Assembly: GCF_048571275.1 (NCBI RefSeq)
Contig: NZ_CP182357.1
Location: 496,001-560,000, forward strand
DNA: 64,000 bases
Direction: 5' to 3'
DNA from: Marinarcus sediminis
Lineage (GTDB): Bacteria > Campylobacterota > Campylobacteria > Campylobacterales > Arcobacteraceae
A program made the translations under genes and the position numbers. Positions 8,897 through 17,371 of the stretch are shown in pieces (positions within the stretch are counted from its first letter, which is position 1; the number at the start of each line of letters is the position of its first letter). The notes under the pieces are model-generated. The model saw only the letters and a program-made list of their open reading frames with translations. It was not told where the DNA came from and did no database searches.

Positions 8897-8997
8897 TAGA
8901 ATTATCGCAACGGTGTATCGGAAAGGTATCTCTTTGCTTAGATATAGTTCGCGCGCTCCGATAATACTGATGAAAATTTCGAAATTTAGGAGAACAA
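8897..8997 (+). promoter_or_regulatory. Porin promoter and structured 5' leader
   Basis: An extended -10 box (TG then TAGAAT at 8897-8902) predicts transcription from about 8908 and a leader of about 90 nt. Within the leader, TATCGGA (8916-8922) pairs with TCCGATA (8957-8963), and TATCT (8927-8931) pairs with AGATA (8940-8944) inside it. A perfect 14-bp palindrome AAATTTCGAAATTT (8974-8987) abuts the Shine-Dalgarno GGAG. The arrangement suggests RNA structure controlling stability or translation of a highly expressed porin. This is inference from base complementarity. Confidence 0.5.
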
Positions 8998-10218
8998 ATG
9001 AAAAAATTCGTAAAAATGAGTTTAGTAGCAGCTGTTGCAGTTGCAGGATTAACAAGTGCTAACGCAAAACCTTTAACTGAGGCTATTCAAGATGTAGATG
9101 TATCTGGTACAGTTGTATATAGATATCAAGGTAACGATAACGATGTTGCTGGTACAGACAATAGTACAACAAACTATTATAAAATTGGTTTAAATTTATC
9201 ATCTAAAGTAAATGATGATGTTAAATTAAATACAAGATTCTTAGTTTCTGACCCAAGTGCTACAGGTACTGGTGATGGAGGTTTTGCTACACTAGATTCA
9301 AGTGATAATGGAGATCAAAACGTTGGTGTTGAATTATCAACTGTTAACTTTGCATACACTGGTATTGCAAACACAACTGTTATTGCTGGTAAACAAGGGT
9401 TAACTACTCCTTGGACTGTTGCAGTTGATTCAGATTCAAATGAGCAAACTGGTACAGGGCTTTTAGCACTTTCAAACCTTGGGCCTGTTACTGTTGCAGC
9501 TGCATACTTTAACCAAACAAACTTAAATATTTCTGGTGACGTTTTACCAGGTATTGGACTTGCAGATACTCAAGTTGGTGGTGCTGATGTTTCTGCTGTT
9601 GCTGTAATTGTTCCAGTTGGTCCTGTTACATTAGATGCTTGGTATTTAGATATGCAAGACATTTTTGATACATATACATTTGGTGCGAATGCAAAATTTG
9701 ATGTAAGTGGTATTAAATTAGGTGTTGATGCTAGATATACAGAATTAACATTAGATGATTGGGCTGCTACTGCACTTCATAATTCAAAAGATTCAAACTC
9801 TTTGGCAAAAATTGTTTTAACTGCTGATGCAGGTTTAATTGATGCTAAATTAGCATATGCTATGTCTGACTCAGATGGTGGAATTGCTGCATTAGATAAT
9901 GATGCTACTACATCAATTACTGGATGGAATATCAATGGTAATAACAAAATGGATTTAGATTACTACCAAGTCGTAGTTGGTGTTGATGCATTAGAAAACT
10001 TAAACATCTCTGCTAACTATGGTAATGCTCAATATAAATCAACAAACGTAGCTGGTGCACTTGATATAGAAGAAGAAGAAGTGTATGTACAAGCTGTTTA
10101 CAATATGAGTAAAAACTTGTCTACATATGTTAGATATGGTACTTATACAAAAGACACTGGTTCTACTGAAAACAATGATGACGTTAGAGGAAGATTACAA
10201 ATCCAATACTCTTTCTAA
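8998..10218 (+). CDS. Major outer-membrane porin (MOMP-like)
   Basis: This is a 406-residue outer-membrane beta-barrel. A classic signal peptide (MKKFVKMSLVAAVAVAGLTSANA) is followed by alternating polar/hydrophobic strands rich in Gly, Asp and Tyr, and the chain ends in phenylalanine (QIQYSF), the beta-barrel assembly signal. Length and pattern match the Campylobacter major outer membrane protein family, a cation-selective general porin. It has its own promoter, a structured leader, a strong AGGAG ribosome site and a 13-bp terminator, all consistent with a single highly expressed gene. Codons are strongly biased towards A/T-ending ones, unlike the neighbouring housekeeping genes. Confidence 0.88.
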   Translation: MKKFVKMSLVAAVAVAGLTSANAKPLTEAIQDVDVSGTVVYRYQGNDNDVAGTDNSTTNYYKIGLNLSSKVNDDVKLNTRFLVSDPSATGTGDGGFATLDSSDNGDQNVGVELSTVNFAYTGIANTTVIAGKQGLTTPWTVAVDSDSNEQTGTGLLALSNLGPVTVAAAYFNQTNLNISGDVLPGIGLADTQVGGADVSAVAVIVPVGPVTLDAWYLDMQDIFDTYTFGANAKFDVSGIKLGVDARYTELTLDDWAATALHNSKDSNSLAKIVLTADAGLIDAKLAYAMSDSDGGIAALDNDATTSITGWNINGNNKMDLDYYQVVVGVDALENLNISANYGNAQYKSTNVAGALDIEEEEVYVQAVYNMSKNLSTYVRYGTYTKDTGSTENNDDVRGRLQIQYSF

Positions 10219-10254
10219 TAAGAGCTGTTTGATTTAGTCTACTAAACTCACTTT

Positions 10255-10287
10255 AAAGGTTAGGACAAACTGTCCTAACCTTTTTTT
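10255..10287 (+). terminator. Intrinsic terminator of the porin gene
   Basis: A perfect 13-bp stem (10255-10267 with 10271-10283, core AGGTTAGGACA) with a 3-base loop AAC is followed by a run of seven T residues. It ends the porin transcript. Confidence 0.9.
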
Positions 10288-10350
10288 ATGCTTCACATTA
10301 CACCTCCCTAAGCAAAACTATGTTATTATCTTTTTTTTAAAAGGAATCCT

Positions 10351-10977
10351 ATGCTTAAAAAATCGTTATTAACAACTTGTTTACTTGTTTCAAGCTTCAC
10401 TTTTGTACAAGCTCAAACTACCATGTGTTTTAAAGAGAACCATGCTTCTATGATGACCATTGAGTCTGTTGCCTTAGATGGAGGTGAATGTGGCTCATCA
10501 AAGAGTGTCAAAGAGATGAAAAGTACTGGCTGGAGTGTGGAAGATATCAAAATGACTCCAGGAACAACTGGTACCAATTTTGTATACATCTTTAAAAAAG
10601 GCTCAAACAACATCAATGAAGAGGAGTTGATGAATAAACTCTATATCAAACTTGAAAAAGAGAAAAAAGCCAAAGAAACAAAAGCCAGAAATGAGCAAAT
10701 ACAAGCCAATATTGAAGCGGGTAAAAGAATTTATATCAAAAGCTGTCAAAGTTGTCATGGTGAAAAAGGTGAACTTCAAACCAATACGGCTACTGGGATT
10801 AATGCGTTAAGTATTTCAGATTTTACAACAAAAATGAAAGAGTACAAAAATGGGGCAAACAGCAATATTATTATGTCTCCGTATGGACAAGCAACCACTT
10901 CACAAGATGACGTTAATATCTATTTTTATATTAAATCACTTAATACTCCTAAAAATGATGAGGCAACTGCAAAATAA
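10351..10977 (+). CDS. Periplasmic monohaem c-type cytochrome
   Basis: This 208-residue protein has a signal peptide ending near residue 21 (FVQA-QT). An N-terminal domain of about 70 residues with two cysteines (TMCFKENHA and GGECGSS) follows, then a charged helix and a class I cytochrome c domain with one haem site CQSCH at residues 132-136. The N-terminal domain is seen in cytochromes of this phylum but has no function I can name. Its role in electron transfer is likely, perhaps delivering electrons to the cbb3 oxidase encoded nearby; that is inference. Its stop codon directly abuts the prfB start codon. Confidence 0.82.
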   Translation: MLKKSLLTTCLLVSSFTFVQAQTTMCFKENHASMMTIESVALDGGECGSSKSVKEMKSTGWSVEDIKMTPGTTGTNFVYIFKKGSNNINEEELMNKLYIKLEKEKKAKETKARNEQIQANIEAGKRIYIKSCQSCHGEKGELQTNTATGINALSISDFTTKMKEYKNGANSNIIMSPYGQATTSQDDVNIYFYIKSLNTPKNDEATAK

Positions 10978-12072
10978 ATGGATGCATACGAATACTCTGA
11001 ACTCTTAAAACTGTTAAATAAAAAACTTCAAAATATCAAAGATATTTTGAAGCCAGATGCATTGAATCAACGACTCAAAGAGATAGAAGCACTTGAATCG
11101 AATCAAGACTTTTGGAGCAATGTAGAACAAGCCACTCAAATTGGTATTGAAAAAAACAGAATTTTAAGCAAACTCTCTCGTTTTAATAAAGCCAATAAAT
11201 CGCTCAAAGATACCAATGAAATTTATGAAATGGCATCGGCTGATAAAGATGACGATACCTTAGAGATGCTTTTTGATGAAGCAGAAGATGTCAAAGAGCT
11301 CATTCAAGCCACAGAAATTGCCGTGATGCTTTCAAATCCTGATGATGCGTTAAATGCTATTATTACCATTCATCCAGGTGCGGGAGGAACAGAGAGTCAA
11401 GACTGGGCAAGTATGCTTTACAGAATGTATTTACGCTGGGCAGAGCGCCAAAATTTTAAAGTAGAAGTACTTGATTATCAAGATGGAGAAGAAGCGGGCA
11501 TTAAAGATGTCTCTTTTATCATAAAAGGAGAAAATGCGTATGGCTATTTAAAAGCAGAGAATGGTATTCACAGACTTGTACGTATCTCTCCTTTTGATTC
11601 CAATGCCAAACGACACACCTCGTTTTCTTCTGTCATGGTCTCTCCTGAAGTGGATGACAATATTGACATCGAAATTGAAGACAAAGAGATTCGTATCGAT
11701 ACGTATCGTTCAAGTGGTGCAGGTGGACAACATGTAAATAAAACAGAGAGTGCCATTCGAATTACGCATCTGCCTACAAATATTGTAGTACAGTGTCAAA
11801 ATGACCGAAGTCAGCATAAAAATAAAGCCAGTGCATTAAAAATGCTAAAATCAAGATTGTATGAATATGAACTTGAAAAACTGCAAGCGACAAAAGATGG
11901 TGTTGAAAAGAGTGATAACGGTTGGGGTCATCAAATTCGTTCATACGTATTACAACCCTACCAACAAATCAAAGACACTCGAAGCGGTATTGGATACTCC
12001 AATGTTGAAGCCATACTCGATGGAGACATCACAAAAATGATTGAAGATGTCTTGATTGCTACGGCAAAATAA
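10978..12072 (+). CDS. prfB: Peptide chain release factor 2
   Basis: RF2 reads UGA and UAA stop codons and triggers peptide release. The 364-residue protein has the tripeptide anticodon SPF at residues 204-206 (VRISPFDSN), which distinguishes RF2 from RF1 (PxT), and the catalytic GGQ at 249-251 (SSGAGGQHVN). The gene is one continuous reading frame without the in-frame UGA and programmed +1 frameshift found in many bacteria, so autoregulation by frameshifting is absent here. It follows the cytochrome gene with no gap. Confidence 0.97.
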   Translation: MDAYEYSELLKLLNKKLQNIKDILKPDALNQRLKEIEALESNQDFWSNVEQATQIGIEKNRILSKLSRFNKANKSLKDTNEIYEMASADKDDDTLEMLFDEAEDVKELIQATEIAVMLSNPDDALNAIITIHPGAGGTESQDWASMLYRMYLRWAERQNFKVEVLDYQDGEEAGIKDVSFIIKGENAYGYLKAENGIHRLVRISPFDSNAKRHTSFSSVMVSPEVDDNIDIEIEDKEIRIDTYRSSGAGGQHVNKTESAIRITHLPTNIVVQCQNDRSQHKNKASALKMLKSRLYEYELEKLQATKDGVEKSDNGWGHQIRSYVLQPYQQIKDTRSGIGYSNVEAILDGDITKMIEDVLIATAK

Positions 12073-12086
12073 AACCTATTTTTAAA

Positions 12087-12125
12087 GTAAAAAGGGGAAA
12101 GTCAAACGACTTTCCCCTTTTTTTA
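12087..12125. terminator. Bidirectional intrinsic terminator between prfB and a convergent porin gene
   Basis: A 15-bp perfect stem (12089-12103 with 12108-12122, core AAGGGGAAAGTC) has loop AAAC, with A-rich sequence on the left and a T-run on the right. It can therefore stop transcription from both sides. The genes on either side converge here. Confidence 0.88.
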
Positions 12126-12138
12126 TCTTATACAACTC

Positions 12139-13230
12139 TTAGAATGCATACGTTACGTTAGCATATACTTTGTCGTAATCTTTCGCTGCTGCAGTATCAT
12201 CATAATTTACATACGTTACCGATGCAGATAACTCTTCCGTAAAATTGTATCCAACAATTAAATTTAACTCATCTGTATCTGTATTTGTTGTACCATATTC
12301 AGTTGTACCATATAAGGCAGTTAAACTTACATCTGCAATTGTATATGATGCACTTCCATAATATGTTGTTGCATCTGTTCCATATACATTTGTTCCATCA
12401 TCAAATGGATTGATGTTATCACCATATGCAGACATGCTTCCTACGGCACCAGTTTTATCTGTTTGAATATAACCAGCTGCAAGAGCAACACCAGCTACGT
12501 TTAATCTGGCTTCTAAATTTAAAATATCTCCATCATCTGTTGTAGATACATCCTCATTTGTTTGAGCATAGTGTGCTGTTACACCAAACATATCTGTATC
12601 ATACGCCACTTTTGTACCATAAAAGTCTGCAAAATTTAGTGCAGAATAGTAGTAAGGGTTAATCAATAATCCTTCAACTCCTGTATATTGTACATCTAAT
12701 ACATATGCACCGTCTTTAGTAATTTCAGTGAAATCTTCTTGAGTATCAATTCCAATTTCTGCTTTTCTGTTTGTGTATCCTAAGATGATTGAGGTATTAG
12801 GCACAGCTTTAATTACACCAACAACCGCATCATTATAATCACCCAACCACTCAAGATCAATGGCTTGTCGACCAATAATTAATGCAACATTATCATCTTC
12901 ATATTTCACGTTTGCTTCAGTAATAATTCCTTTATTTGCATAAGAAGCAACATAATCACCACTCTCTTTTGAATCTAACTCATGATTCCCTCTGAATCCA
13001 ACTTTAGCACTGATACCATAAATAGTATCTGTTTCAAATGACAATCCAATTGATCCAGAAGTTAAAGCTGAATCTGCTGTTCCACCTTTTGCATCTACAT
13101 TTTCAGTATAAACAGTTATATCACCACTTGCTTTACCATTTGCGAATGCCTCTTTAATGGTTGATGACTCTGCAAATAATGCACTGCTACTGATTAATAA
13201 TCCACATGCTACTAAACTTAATTTTTTCAT
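12139..13230 (-). CDS. Outer-membrane porin (Opr-type, second porin)
   Basis: This 363-residue outer-membrane protein has a signal peptide (MKKLSLVACGLLISSSALFA), Gly/Asp/Tyr-rich beta-strand repeats and a terminal aromatic residue (YANVTYAF). It shares the general design of the porin at 8998 but not its sequence. The layout (ESSTIKEAFANGKASGDI at the mature start, then IGRQAIDLEWLGDYN) resembles the Opr/OprD-type porins annotated in this phylum. The transported substrate cannot be read from the sequence. It has a recognisable sigma-70 promoter upstream and shares the bidirectional terminator. Confidence 0.82.
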   Translation of the reverse strand: MKKLSLVACGLLISSSALFAESSTIKEAFANGKASGDITVYTENVDAKGGTADSALTSGSIGLSFETDTIYGISAKVGFRGNHELDSKESGDYVASYANKGIITEANVKYEDDNVALIIGRQAIDLEWLGDYNDAVVGVIKAVPNTSIILGYTNRKAEIGIDTQEDFTEITKDGAYVLDVQYTGVEGLLINPYYYSALNFADFYGTKVAYDTDMFGVTAHYAQTNEDVSTTDDGDILNLEARLNVAGVALAAGYIQTDKTGAVGSMSAYGDNINPFDDGTNVYGTDATTYYGSASYTIADVSLTALYGTTEYGTTNTDTDELNLIVGYNFTEELSASVTYVNYDDTAAAKDYDKVYANVTYAF

Positions 13231-13309
13231 TTTGATCCTTTTTTTTTATTTTCGCACTTTTAAATCTACTGATTAGATTTCGATTTAGAATTGAAAAAAT
13301 TCATGAAAA

Positions 13310-13337
13310 ATTATAACAACATATTACAAATAATCAA
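13310..13337 (-). promoter_or_regulatory. Promoter of the second porin gene
   Basis: On the minus strand TTGATT (13332-13337) and TATAAT (13310-13315) are separated by 16 bp, a good vegetative promoter. Predicted transcription start is near 13303, giving a leader of about 70 nt. The leader contains the complementary pair AAATCT/AGATTT near 13261-13280. Confidence 0.65.
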
Positions 13338-13437
13338 ACATATTATGTGTATATTTTTTATACAATAATGGTGCAAGTTTGATTTCTTACTTAAAAAAGT
13401 GTTCTTTTTGTTTTAAAACATTCTCAATTGATGACTA

Positions 13438-13460
13438 AAATGTATACTAAATATACATTT
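13438..13460 (-). terminator. AT-rich hairpin at the end of addB, possible terminator
   Basis: AAATGTATA (13438-13446) and TATACATTT (13452-13460) form a perfect 9-bp stem with a 5-base loop that overlaps the addB stop codon. The following T-run is short, so termination of the cco-addB transcript here would be weak. Confidence 0.4.
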
Positions 13461-15837
13461 ATCTGGCACACAGCGTTGTATACGGACAATACTGACAAGT
13501 TAATTTATCTTCACATTTTTTGAAATTGACACTTTTGGTATTTAACTCTTGTAACACACTGTCCAAACGGATGAGTTTTTCATTTAAGACTTGTTCTTCA
13601 ATCATTGTTGCACTGTTTAAATCGTAATAATAGGGTTTAATATTCCGTTGCTTCAAGTTTCTGTTCTCTTCTAACTGATTTTTCATAGCAAGAAAATAGA
13701 ACTCCAGTTGGAAATCTGTACTTTTTTCATAGGTTTTAATTGTATCAACTTTCAAAGAACTGCTTGTTTTATAATCTATGATTTCATAAGCATCATTTGA
13801 AACATCAATTCTGTCAATGACCCCTTTTAAGACAATATTGTTATGAACAATTTTAAAAGGCATCTCTGTTTGAAACACTTCTTTTTCTTTTTCAAACTCT
13901 TTTTTCTCATTTTGAATAAAATTTTGCAGTTTTTGTTTCCAAATCTCTAAATCCAAAATCAAAAAAGGATTGAGGTTTTGTATATTTTGGAAATATTCAT
14001 TTAAAATATCATGAGTTGTTGTCGCTTCAACTCTTCTGTTTTTATTAAAAAAATCTTCCAAAACTTTATGAATAAAACGTCCCAACTCAAACCCTTCTGG
14101 CTTTAGACTGAAATGGTGTTCATGAATTTTTGCAATATATTTCAAATAGAACTTTCTTTTACATTCACACAATATCTTTAAAGAGGTTGCTGACCACTCT
14201 ACGCTTGCTAAATTTATATCAAAAACAATATCATCATTAAAATGGCTTAATCTGTTTTTCGTGTATAAAATGTTTTTGTAGACTTCGTCATAAGTTTTAT
14301 TCTCAATTTTATACGTAGGAAACAGCTCATTGGCAAATCGACTGATTTGTGAAGTTTCATTTCTTACGTACGATATAAAAACCTCTTTGGCATTTTTACA
14401 CAACTTATTGTAATAATATTTTTGCAGATTTTCACGATCTTTTAGTGTGGGCAATTGTGCATGTTTTTTAACAGCTGTAGATAAAAACTTATCTTTTATA
14501 CTTCTTTTAGGCACAATGCCTTCATTAAAATCCACAATAATTACGCCATCAAAAAAAGCACCTCTTGTCTCTAACAGTCCCATTACGGTTATGACTCCAC
14601 CATTAATATCATCTGTTGTGATTTGAGATACTCTTTGAAGCATAAATTTATACGCCTCTTTTAACGAAATAGTTTGATTGTAGTTAAAAATCAAATTTTT
14701 AAGTTTGAAAACTTCTTCTTCAAATTTTTCCAATATATCTTCATTTGGCTCATCTTTTTTCACAAATTCAACAATCTCTTCAAAAAGTTCGATGGTAATT
14801 TGTCGGTTCCATGAGCTTTTTATTTTTGTGTTTAAATACTCATTATCTAAATTGAGGAAATTGACATAATCAATATTTTTTTGTTCATTTTCATTAAAAT
14901 AGTGGTAGATGGCATCAACAGTACTAAATAACTTAGAGGTTTTAATCTCTCTTCCCATCGCATAATTGAAGTATGCCTCATCATCAAAAAGTTGCAGTGT
15001 TTGTGTAAACTGTTCATCGGGGACAATTAAAACAATCTTTTCTGCTTTTATGCCACGATGTATCATATCTGTAATGGCTTTTTTTACAAAAGCGATTTGG
15101 TTGACTCTGGTACTGAACGCTTTTAATTCAATGGTTTGGATTTTATTTTGCAACGCATTGACAGATACAATCTCTTTTGTAGAGATATTTATTTTATATC
15201 TTTTATTCTCTTCCAATAAAAAACCACTCTTTACAAACTTTTCATACGATTTTTTATTGTATTCGTTGGTATCTAAGTGAATAATGACTTCTGTAAGCTT
15301 GGAAATGGCTTCTATCAAGTCAAATTCAAAGTTTGTGAAGTAACCCTCGAAAAATATTTCGATTGTCGTATACTGCTTTATATACGCTTTATTGATAGCA
15401 TATACATTGCCCAGTGTTATTTTGTCCACATAACCATTCTCTTCTAACAATTGGATATAGTTCTCTTTAATTTTTTTTAGAATTGATAAATGCTCTTCAT
15501 AAAACTCATACGTATCTGCACTTTGTATGGTTTCAATACTGACTTTTTCTGCACTTAATTCACTGAAAAATCTGAAAATGTAATTGCTTTGTTTGATAAA
15601 ATCATTAAAGTTATTTGAAATGCCCAATTTTGAGAAATTTTTGATATTTGTAGATTCTTTTAGAAATAAGAATTGATGCTCTTCATCTATAAACTGTCGG
15701 TTCCCCACCGTAATAGACTTAAAGAAGAGTTCATCAATACTTAAAAGTGTAGGTAAGAGCCTATTTTCGTTAAAATTGTTAACATAGGCTCGAATGGCTC
15801 TTGATGTTGGAAAAACCAACAAATGTTTAGATGGCAT
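13459..15837 (-). CDS. addB: AddB-type PD-(D/E)XK nuclease/helicase-like subunit
   Basis: The predicted product is the AddB partner of an AddAB helicase-nuclease for double-strand-break repair, 792 residues from the ATG at 15837 (a GTG at 15870 is possible). The C-terminal RecB-like nuclease is clear: FELGRFIHKVLEDFF, the metal-binding IDRID, then YEIIDYKTSSS with catalytic Asp and Lys. An iron-sulphur cluster is indicated by a cysteine in CECKRKFYLKY and the terminal C-x2-C-x5-C (CQYCPYTTLC), the AddB pattern. No Walker A motif is seen, as expected for AddB of this phylum. It overlaps fixH by a few bases. The partner addA is not in the window. Its place at the end of an oxidase operon is unexpected. 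Confidence 0.82.
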   Translation of the reverse strand: MPSKHLLVFPTSRAIRAYVNNFNENRLLPTLLSIDELFFKSITVGNRQFIDEEHQFLFLKESTNIKNFSKLGISNNFNDFIKQSNYIFRFFSELSAEKVSIETIQSADTYEFYEEHLSILKKIKENYIQLLEENGYVDKITLGNVYAINKAYIKQYTTIEIFFEGYFTNFEFDLIEAISKLTEVIIHLDTNEYNKKSYEKFVKSGFLLEENKRYKINISTKEIVSVNALQNKIQTIELKAFSTRVNQIAFVKKAITDMIHRGIKAEKIVLIVPDEQFTQTLQLFDDEAYFNYAMGREIKTSKLFSTVDAIYHYFNENEQKNIDYVNFLNLDNEYLNTKIKSSWNRQITIELFEEIVEFVKKDEPNEDILEKFEEEVFKLKNLIFNYNQTISLKEAYKFMLQRVSQITTDDINGGVITVMGLLETRGAFFDGVIIVDFNEGIVPKRSIKDKFLSTAVKKHAQLPTLKDRENLQKYYYNKLCKNAKEVFISYVRNETSQISRFANELFPTYKIENKTYDEVYKNILYTKNRLSHFNDDIVFDINLASVEWSATSLKILCECKRKFYLKYIAKIHEHHFSLKPEGFELGRFIHKVLEDFFNKNRRVEATTTHDILNEYFQNIQNLNPFLILDLEIWKQKLQNFIQNEKKEFEKEKEVFQTEMPFKIVHNNIVLKGVIDRIDVSNDAYEIIDYKTSSSLKVDTIKTYEKSTDFQLEFYFLAMKNQLEENRNLKQRNIKPYYYDLNSATMIEEQVLNEKLIRLDSVLQELNTKSVNFKKCEDKLTCQYCPYTTLCAR

Positions 15838-16381
15838 TTGATTTAAAGTAAATATAACCTTTATTATCACCTACCGTAATTACACCTGTTATATTCCAAT
15901 TGCCTTTTAAGAGTAACTCAAATTGTGAATGGTAGCTGTCATTTACCAGCATAAAATTCTCCAAATTAATATCACTCTTATTATTTGTTGCTCTTGTAAC
16001 TCTTAAAGTAATAAGAGCATTTGGTACAACAGCTTGCGTTATTTTATCTTTGATAATAATATCAATGCTGTTTTCACCGACATTAAAAATATCTTTATGT
16101 GTTGATTTATCTTCAATGACTCTTTGAGAAAAGTAAATATCATCGAATGATAAACCAAATGTTTGTTTATTCATTTTGATTTCAAAAGTATATTTTTCTA
16201 AAAATCTTTGATTTGATTCTGAAATTTCATTAAAATTCATTTCAACTTTTTGATATGAATTTAAAAAACTTTCATCTTGATTAACAGGCACTTTTATTGC
16301 ACTGCTGATAGTCCAAATAATCATTCCTAAGGTAAATGTGAAAATTGCTATAAACAGTAAAGGCCAATAATTTCTTTTCAT
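15827..16381 (-). CDS. FixH family protein
   Basis: This 184-residue protein has one N-terminal membrane segment (about residues 6-27) and a periplasmic beta-rich domain, matching the FixH/CcoH family linked to assembly of cbb3-type cytochrome oxidase. The region ITQAVVPNALITLRVTRA resembles the FixH motif in which a substituent is presented as an Ig-like strand (function of the domain is not settled). It follows the TPM gene by 8 bp within the ccoNOQP transcription unit, which supports the assignment. No CcoG or CcoI (copper ATPase) gene is present in this window. Confidence 0.8.
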   Translation of the reverse strand: MKRNYWPLLFIAIFTFTLGMIIWTISSAIKVPVNQDESFLNSYQKVEMNFNEISESNQRFLEKYTFEIKMNKQTFGLSFDDIYFSQRVIEDKSTHKDIFNVGENSIDIIIKDKITQAVVPNALITLRVTRATNNKSDINLENFMLVNDSYHSQFELLLKGNWNITGVITVGDNKGYIYFKSNAI

Positions 16382-16389
16382 TAAATATC

Positions 16390-17028
16390 CTATCTCTTTT
16401 TACTTCGTAATACGGCAACCGTATAAAGAATCAATCCAACTATAACGATAAAATATATAAATACTCTCCAAATTGTACCAATCGTTTTACCACTGTTTCC
16501 AATGCTTGACTCTAATGTAATATTTTGACTGCTTGCAATATCATCAGCAATTTGAGCATAGCCATTTAAAGCTGCTGCGCTGACTTTTGACAAAAGTAAA
16601 TTTTTATCTTTTGATGCAAGTAATGGGATAACATAATCATTTAAAATTTCATCTTTATCAATCACTTTTTTTAATTCGTTTGAAACAATTAGATTTACAT
16701 GTGTTTGCTCAAGTGACATGGTCAATAAAGCATAAGGCGTTTTGAGTTCTTTTATTATATTTTCTTCGACAGATTTTATTTGTTCAAATTTTTCTTTGGC
16801 TGAAACAGTACGATCAATGCCATAATCATCTTTAACATAAAGATAAATTTTTACACCGGTTTTGGTTTCAACTTCAGTACCAATTTCTAATATTTTTTCT
16901 ATTGCGCGAGGATCTATGAGATCATCATGACTTAATATATATTTGTTTGTGCTTGCATAAATATGTGTAGTTAAAAAAAGTAGAAGTGTAAAAAACACTT
17001 CTACTTTAAAGTTTTGTAAAGTTCTCAA
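16390..17028 (-). CDS. TPM-domain membrane protein
   Basis: This 212-residue protein has a signal peptide (to about residue 25), a periplasmic domain of the TPM type and a C-terminal membrane segment (about 188-207) with a short basic tail. The TPM features are LIDPRAIEKILEIGTEVETK, a KIYLYVKDDYG strand, and the later YAQIADDIASS helix. The start is a TTG at 17028 that directly follows the stop of a 30-residue ORF; no better ATG exists before the signal peptide. TPM proteins have been linked to photosystem repair in plants and to membrane protein quality control elsewhere. Here the gene sits in the cbb3 oxidase operon, so a role in oxidase assembly or stability is plausible but unproven. Confidence 0.7.
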   Translation of the reverse strand: MRTLQNFKVEVFFTLLLFLTTHIYASTNKYILSHDDLIDPRAIEKILEIGTEVETKTGVKIYLYVKDDYGIDRTVSAKEKFEQIKSVEENIIKELKTPYALLTMSLEQTHVNLIVSNELKKVIDKDEILNDYVIPLLASKDKNLLLSKVSAAALNGYAQIADDIASSQNITLESSIGNSGKTIGTIWRVFIYFIVIVGLILYTVAVLRSKKR

Positions 17029-17029
17029 C

Positions 17030-17122
17030 TTAACCTACGAATAGTCTATCTGGAGATAGAAATGTAAGATAAATTGATAGCGCTGCTATAGCAACCAGTA
17101 AAATACCAATAATTTTATCCAT
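17030..17122 (-). CDS. 30-residue single-pass membrane peptide in the cbb3 operon
   Basis: An ATG at 17122 preceded by AAGGAG opens a 30-codon frame, MDKIIGILLVAIAALSIYLT then FLSPDRLFVG, ending in TAA at 17030-17032. Residues 4-22 form one hydrophobic helix. It lies 11 bp after the DUF4006 gene and one base before the TTG start of the TPM gene, exactly in operon phase. Pseudomonas cbb3 oxidase contains a tiny single-helix subunit (CcoM, under 40 residues), so an accessory-subunit role is a reasonable guess. It is too short for most gene callers. Confidence 0.65.
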   Translation of the reverse strand: MDKIIGILLVAIAALSIYLTFLSPDRLFVG

Positions 17123-17133
17123 AACAGTACTCC

Positions 17134-17370
17134 TTACTTACCAACAAGTTCATAGTGCTTACTGTTGTCAGCACTATTAAACTTAATTGCATTTATATCT
17201 TGATTGATTTTATAAAAGTTAGTTGCTTGAGCATTTTGAGCTCCCCAGCCTAAAAACTGAAGTGCACCAAGAATAGAAAGCAACAACACTGTAGCAATTA
17301 ACATTCCAGTTACACCATGAATGCTAAATACTCCTCTTTCATTATCGTTCATTTGAGTATTACCTGCCAT
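17134..17370 (-). CDS. DUF4006 family membrane protein
   Basis: This 78-residue protein has one hydrophobic segment (about residues 20-42, HGVTGMLIATVLLLSILGAL). It matches the DUF4006 family, found next to ccoP in Campylobacterota. It begins one base after the ccoP stop. Family function is not known; its constant linkage suggests an accessory or assembly factor of the cbb3 oxidase. Confidence 0.8.
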   Translation of the reverse strand: MAGNTQMNDNERGVFSIHGVTGMLIATVLLLSILGALQFLGWGAQNAQATNFYKINQDINAIKFNSADNSKHYELVGK

Positions 17371-17371
17371 C

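Noticed and set aside
10978..11080. Programmed +1 frameshift in prfB
   Set aside because: The gene is one open frame with no internal UGA or CUUUGA slippery site.
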